Source: Aegilops tauschii subsp. strangulata (lineage: Eukaryota > Streptophyta > Magnoliopsida > Poales > Poaceae). Taken from it: a DNA stretch of 64,000 nucleotides. The stretch spans positions 364,372,267 to 364,436,266 of the forward strand of contig NC_053040.3 of NCBI RefSeq assembly GCF_002575655.3. Reading direction: 5' to 3'. The number at the start of each line of letters is the position of its first letter. The stretch's first letter is position 1. A program made the position numbers and the translations under genes. This document shows positions 59,383 to 64,000 of the stretch, one piece after another. The notes under the pieces were generated by a model. That model saw only the letters and a program-made list of their open reading frames with translations. It was not told the origin of the DNA and did no database searches.

Positions 59383-60363
59383 TGATGAGGACATGACTAC
59401 CTTGGATACGACCAAAAATATTGCATACATGCATATTTGTCAGGTGATTTCTAGTGCAAACTATTCAATAATCTATTTATGTTATCCAAAACAAAAATAC
59501 TTCACACACTTTTGTGTTTTGTCTAATTGCAGGTGTATGGGACATTTGTACAATCCACATATGAAGATAGGGGAAAAAGGAGAACTTTAGGTTCTGTTCA
59601 AAAAGTCCTCTCACGTCACTTTTGGGCCAAGAGAAGATAGAGTCCAAGCCTCTCACATTCTGGATTCAGATTCGGACTGCACAGACATACCTGACTCAAA
59701 ACACCAATAACTTTTTCATACGGACTCCGAATTGGGTGATTTTTTTTGTTGGAAAGTAGATTTCGTCCTCTTTACAACCCAATTGGATTCACCTTTAAAT
59801 TCGCCTGGAGCATTGAGATATGGACGAAACAATCTGACGCTGCAGCAGAATCCGAGTCAAACAACAAGTCCAAAGGTGTTGCATCACCTCCACTTGGGCC
59901 CATGAGCCTTTTACGACCTAGGGTTGGTTTTAGGCTGCCTTGGGACGTCCTCCCACCTCCTTGCCTGCCACCCCTTGCTCCTATATAAGTAGATCCATCT
60001 AGTAGCTTTTTCCTGGGGATTTGTTTAGTTAAAAGTTAGCCATTGCAACTTCGTGTACTTCGTTTGTGTCCAACGACCAGACCAAGACCGCTTACGGATC
60101 CCCACCATTATCAATGCTTCATATATATTCGCAATATTCAGATTGCTTTATCATATTCTTGCTCGTTCTTCGATTGCTTGCAGGAATAGACCTTCGTGGT
60201 CAGGCTGATCGTGCTTCCGGCATCGTCAGTAACCTCAGGAGATTGGTTTAGCGATTGCTAAGGCGCAATGTCGTGCACGTTTGTAGTCGGATCGTCAAAG
60301 TCGACTCCACCAAATCGATAGTTATCATCTCATCGAAAGATCGGGACACCCTCGCGTCTATCA
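59383..60363 (+). repeat. 5' LTR of the gag-only element
   Basis: 981 bp, beginning TGATGAGGACATGAC and ending GCGTCTATCA. A TATA-like TATATAAG lies at about 59982-59989. The primer-binding site TGGTATCAG starts at 60366. Confidence 0.75.
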
Positions 60364-61835
60364 AGTGGTATCAGTTTTTCAGGTTGATCGGTGAGAATTT
60401 CCAGTTTTTACTAGATTAGATTTATTTTCTTACCTATTGTCCAAGAAAAAGCCACAAAAAAAGTTAGATCTATTCATCCTTTGTCCAAGCCAGTCTGAGC
60501 CTTTGCAATTTTCTTTTCATTGCTTGCATAGTTGAATTATCGGTTGCATCGTCGTGTCGAGTTGCTGGTCTTAGTGTTTAGTTCGTTTAGAGTTTCGAGT
60601 TCTGTTCACATTAGTCACATCGCCGCTGCATCGTTATCCTTTCCGCTGTCCACCACCCCATCCATCAATTTCCACCACATGCTACCCATTGTTCATTGTC
60701 ACAATCATAGTTAAGGTCATTCACATCTTCGCTTGATCCTATCTGCATCTTATCTAGTTTGTTTTGGAAAGAGGGAGAGAGAAAAAAAAGACAGAGAAAA
60801 AAAAAGAGAAAAAAAGTAAAAAAAAAAGTCAGAGAAAAAAAAGAAAAAGAAAAAAAGTGTGAGGAAAAAAAGAGAGAAGAAAAAAACAAAATTCGAATCT
60901 ATCTAGACTCAATCTCGTAGTTGAATTCGGCTTGGAATCTGTTTTGTGCACTGATCAGTAAAATAGGCGTAACTTCCTCATACGAAGTCCGTTTTGGCTC
61001 CGCGAGTACTCAAATGAAAGCTAGAGACATGCCGCATCTAAATAGTTGCAGAAGCTTGTTAAATATTTGACACCTCAAAATCGGCTTCTAAATAGGTGTT
61101 TTTGTCCTCCGAAGTTCGCGAACACAGCTTGTTTCAGTTTTTCAAGCCAGTTTCGGAATTTTTTGACTCCTCATATCAACTCGGAATTGAGTGATTCTTT
61201 TCGCTTTGGAAAGCTTGAGTTAGTAGCATTATTTGAAAAAAGTTATCAAAAAATTGGCTCAAACTTTTCAAGAGGAAAGTTGGAGAGAGAGTTGTTGTAT
61301 ATCCTGCTTAGCAGTTGTTTTTCATCATTATCTTTACTGCCGTTGTGATCTTCACTTATATCTTGTTGTCCAGAGCTACTTAGTATCCTTAATTGATGCT
61401 AGTTGTGCTACGCCGTGACCTCATTAGTGTTCTAGGCTCGCGTCTCTAGTCCGGTCTAGACTAGGACCAGCACAGTACCGTCGTTGAGCGTTTATTCAAC
61501 ATTGCATCATTGAATTGATTATTGCTAATATTTTGCTACCATATATAGCCAACCCAGCTCCACATATTTCTACACCGTGTATACGTACGTTCTCCTGGCA
61601 ATCGCTTTACACAATCTTCGGAGTTATTTGACACCACTGGTTGCCTGTCACCACCTGCCGCATGGTAAGAACTTGTAAGATATTGATATTTGCTTTACTG
61701 TGAGCACTTTACAACCACATCCTAGTAGTTCATCGGAACATTATTCTCGAATTTTGTTTCTTGTTTCTACTAATCATGACAGGTTCCGGAGATTGAAGTT
61801 CTTGGACGACGGACACATCATCACCATCACGAGAG
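60364..61835 (+). other. Leader of the gag-only element
   Basis: After the primer-binding site there is a long untranslated leader. It includes GAGAGAAAAAA-type purine tracts at 60770-60890 and many in-frame stops. No ORF is supported. Confidence 0.6.
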
Positions 61836-63353
61836 TTGGGACAACACACACAAGCACATGGTCATGTTATCTCTTTACCGTCATTTGAGGGTAGATTTAA
61901 TCCTGCTATTTATCTAGCTTGGGAGCTTGAAGTAGAACAAGTTTTTAGTCACCATGACTTTTCTAAACTTGAGCAAGTACGAGCTGCCACTAGAGCATTT
62001 ACTGGTTTTGCTTCTGTTTGGTGGAGTGTGCATTGTAAGAAAAACATTGATAACCAACCCACAACTTGGAAAGATTTGAAAGATGTAATGAGACAACAAT
62101 TTTTCCCTCCTTACTATCGTCGTGCATTGCATCGCAAATTTGAACAATTTAAACAAGGCAACAACACTGTTCATGCTTACTACCGAGAGTTCAAATCTTA
62201 TATGCGTCATTGTGACATAGAAGAATCTGTGGATGATACAATGAATATATTTTTTGGTGGTTTGAACCATGATATTCAGGCACGATTTCAGTATATTCCT
62301 CGTTGCATTACTGGTATGTATGTTCGTGCTTGTACCTTTGAGAGACAGTTACAGGAGGATGCATTGGGTGACTACAACAACTACTATTCTAGTTCATGCT
62401 CAACACCACCGCTTGGTTCCTCCACCGTTGCACCTACTAGAGCAGCCACAGCTCAGATTGTGAGTGCGACATCATCTCAAGAGTATGGTACATTGCCATC
62501 ATCCGTACCTACATCAGCTACATCTTTGCGACAAGGTAACTGTAAAGGTATTGATGATATAACTTCACATGAGAATGATGCATGCCTAGTTAACTTGAAT
62601 ACATCATGTGTTGAGTTACCTGTTGATTTGAGCGCATCACCTATTTTAGAGAATCATGTTACTGTCATGAATGCGTCATGTGATCAAACAACTGAAATAC
62701 CAATAATTTTGAGTGCACCCAATGAATTAACTGTTGATGCAAAAGAACCAATGTTTAATCATTTTGATATGACCTCCAATCTTGGTGATGATTCTGTGTC
62801 AAATGACTTATTGCATGTTTGCTTATTTAAGCATGTTGTAACATGTAAATTTGATGCAAGTAAGGTTTATTCACCAACGTTGGGATGGTTTAATGATGAA
62901 TATTGTCAATCTTTTCATATGAATAAGAGCTTCACTTATATGTGCAAACTGAGTTGCAATACTTTCATGCCTTCTACTTCTTGTGATAATATTTTGGCTT
63001 TATATTTTATTAACTATGAAAGTTACTCATGTATACATGTGTCATATGTGCAAAATCCATGGGAAGTAAAAATGGATGACATATACATATACAACATGTA
63101 CACCTTGTCTCTTTTGTTAGCCACATTTCAGATTAAGCAACGCCGAGGACGGCTTTATTTTCAAGAAGGGGAGGATGATGAGGACATGACTACCTTGGAT
63201 ATGACCAAAAATATTGCATACATGCATATTTTTCGATATGATTGGAACTCTAGCAAGCATCCGCAACTACTAAAGATCATTAAGGTAAAACCCAACCATA
63301 GCATTAAAGCATCAAGTCCTCTTTATTCCCATACGCAACAATCCCCGCTGTAG
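61836..63353 (+). CDS. Gag of the gag-only gypsy element
   Basis: The frame opens at about 61836 (no ATG at its start). The Retrotrans_gag core is FEGRFNPAIYLAWELEVEQV, ASVWWSVHCKKNIDNQPTT, WKDLKDVMRQQFFPPYYRRA and FKQGNNTVHAYYREFKSYM. A Ser/Thr-rich linker follows, then a Cys-poor C-terminal region with no CCHC knuckle. The end (RRGRLYFQEGEDDEDMTTLD) overlaps the polypurine tract and enters the 3' LTR; beyond it the frame runs through rearranged sequence to a stop at 63351-63353, so the last ~40 residues are not original. Gag forms particles; enzymes would have to come from a related element. Confidence 0.7.
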   Translation: MGQHTQAHGHVISLPSFEGRFNPAIYLAWELEVEQVFSHHDFSKLEQVRAATRAFTGFASVWWSVHCKKNIDNQPTTWKDLKDVMRQQFFPPYYRRALHRKFEQFKQGNNTVHAYYREFKSYMRHCDIEESVDDTMNIFFGGLNHDIQARFQYIPRCITGMYVRACTFERQLQEDALGDYNNYYSSSCSTPPLGSSTVAPTRAATAQIVSATSSQEYGTLPSSVPTSATSLRQGNCKGIDDITSHENDACLVNLNTSCVELPVDLSASPILENHVTVMNASCDQTTEIPIILSAPNELTVDAKEPMFNHFDMTSNLGDDSVSNDLLHVCLFKHVVTCKFDASKVYSPTLGWFNDEYCQSFHMNKSFTYMCKLSCNTFMPSTSCDNILALYFINYESYSCIHVSYVQNPWEVKMDDIYIYNMYTLSLLLATFQIKQRRGRLYFQEGEDDEDMTTLDMTKNIAYMHIFRYDWNSSKHPQLLKIIKVKPNHSIKASSPLYSHTQQSPL

Positions 63354-63532
63354 GGTGTTGCAATACGTTCATGATTCGCTTATAGTGGGTTGGTGAGTGA
63401 CTGAAACACAAACCCGAGTAAGAGGGATTGTTGCGTATGGGAATAAAGAGGACTTGATGCTTTAATGCTATGGTTGGGTTTTACCTTAATGATCTTTAGT
63501 AGTTGCGGATGCTTGCTAGAGTTCCAATCATA
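63237..63532. repeat. 108-bp near-perfect inverted repeat with 80-bp spacer
   Basis: Arm 1 (63237-63344) is the reverse complement of arm 2 (63425-63532), which is native LTR sequence. Arm 1 carries AGCATCAAGTCC, matching the GACTTGATGC of arm 2 rather than the GACTTGACGC of the left flank copy at 59255-59264. In RNA or single-stranded DNA it would form a long hairpin. Confidence 0.85.
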
Positions 63533-63865
63533 AGTGCATACGATCCATGTAGAGAAAGTATGTTAGCTTATGCCTCTCCCTCATATGAAATTGCAATGAC
63601 GACTATCGGTCTTGTTAACAATTGCCTAGGACAATTACGCACACCGATCCATCATTATTCCACACTCGTTATTTATAATATTTAGAAATATATTCTAACT
63701 TTATAATAACAGCACCTACTTTTATGTTTTAGCTCTCCGTTACCATGCAAAGTTATCCCCTTCATACCCACAACGTAGTTTTATTTCTCGTTTCTAGTTG
63801 GAAGCAAACGTTCGGTGCACGTAGAGTCATATCAGTGGCAGATAGGGCTTGAGAGAATACTGATC
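63345..63865 (+). repeat. Right part of the TGATACGTC-type LTR, with duplicated flank
   Basis: 63345-63579 repeats 59148-59382 (235 bp) with a few substitutions. From 63580 (CTCATATGAAATTGC) the LTR continues to about 63820. Then GAGTCATATCAGTGGCAGATAG resembles the junction and primer-binding region of this family. The element's internal region is absent because another LTR seems to start at 63866. Confidence 0.65.
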
Positions 63866-64000
63866 TGTGACACCCAAATTTTATTTGGATTTTTCAAAAG
63901 ATTTTATTTGACTTGAGGGAGGTGAATTAAAAAAATTTCTTCAAGGGACCCTCCCTTTCAAATATTTTTCTCATGACCAGAGTTTTATTTGGATTCACCC
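63866..64000 (+). repeat. Possible start of a further LTR, cut by the window end
   Basis: TGTGACACCCAAATTTTATT begins abruptly after GAATACTGATC and does not match the TGATACGTC-type elements. TGTGACACCC is a plausible gypsy LTR start. Only 135 bases are visible, so this is tentative. Confidence 0.35.

Larger units (their letters stand above)
59383..63231 (+). mobile_element. Gypsy-type gag-only retrotransposon with truncated 3' LTR
   Basis: The 5' LTR is 59383-60363 (starts TGATGAGGACATGACTACC, ends CTATCA) and is followed by TGGTATCAG (60366). The 3' LTR starts at 63176 after AAGAAGGGGAGGA (polypurine tract) and matches only the first 56 bases of the 5' LTR. The interior holds a leader with a long A-rich purine tract (about 60770-60890) and a gag ORF. 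No protease, RT or integrase is present, so the element is non-autonomous. The right junction is rearranged (see findings). Confidence 0.75.

Overview
The window is plant nuclear DNA, almost certainly from a Triticeae grass (wheat, Aegilops or barley type). A truncated CBF/DREB1-type AP2 gene sits at the left edge. Almost everything to its right is nested transposable elements that I recognise as Triticeae families: Angela copia, Fatima gypsy, Athila-lineage gypsy with TGATACGTC LTRs, a Tekay-type chromovirus, PIF/Harbinger and CACTA. Family names come from memory of these sequences. Boundaries, duplications and broken codons are read from the window.

Layout. 1-457: 3' part of a CBF gene. 458-4510: intergenic, with a 1.15 kb Harbinger element carrying a decayed ORF, a nuclear insertion of chloroplast petB, CT tracts and a tandem ~200 bp duplication. 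About 6.86-9.21 kb, minus strand: a phase-consistent set of GT-AG exons that I do not recognise, with two premature stops. 10.3-24.9 kb: the 3' LTR and internal region of a minus-strand Angela element, with a complete 9.3 kb Fatima-type element inside the LTR. 24.9-26.7 kb: one end of a second, inverted Fatima copy. 26.7-28.9 kb: one end of a CACTA element. 28.9-54.7 kb: a head-to-tail Athila-lineage array (internal-LTR-internal-LTR-internal), interrupted by a 900 bp solo LTR and by a 12.1 kb Tekay-type element. 54.7-58.2 kb: LTR and gag of a Retand-like gypsy element. 58.2-63.9 kb: another LTR, split by a gag-only gypsy element whose right junction is a direct plus inverted duplication of the target. 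From 63.9 kb a further LTR appears to begin.

No intact cellular gene is complete in the window. The retrotransposon polyproteins are decayed by in-frame stops, frameshifts and lost catalytic or zinc-binding residues, so there is no evidence of an active element. The points that most deserve checking are: (1) a possible spliced acidic ORF inside the Tekay-type LTRs with a phase-matching GC-AG intron; (2) the multi-exon minus-strand pseudogene; (3) the antisense accessory gene carried by Fatima; (4) a B3-like ORF in the CACTA fragment; (5) the rearranged insertion junction near 63.3 kb.
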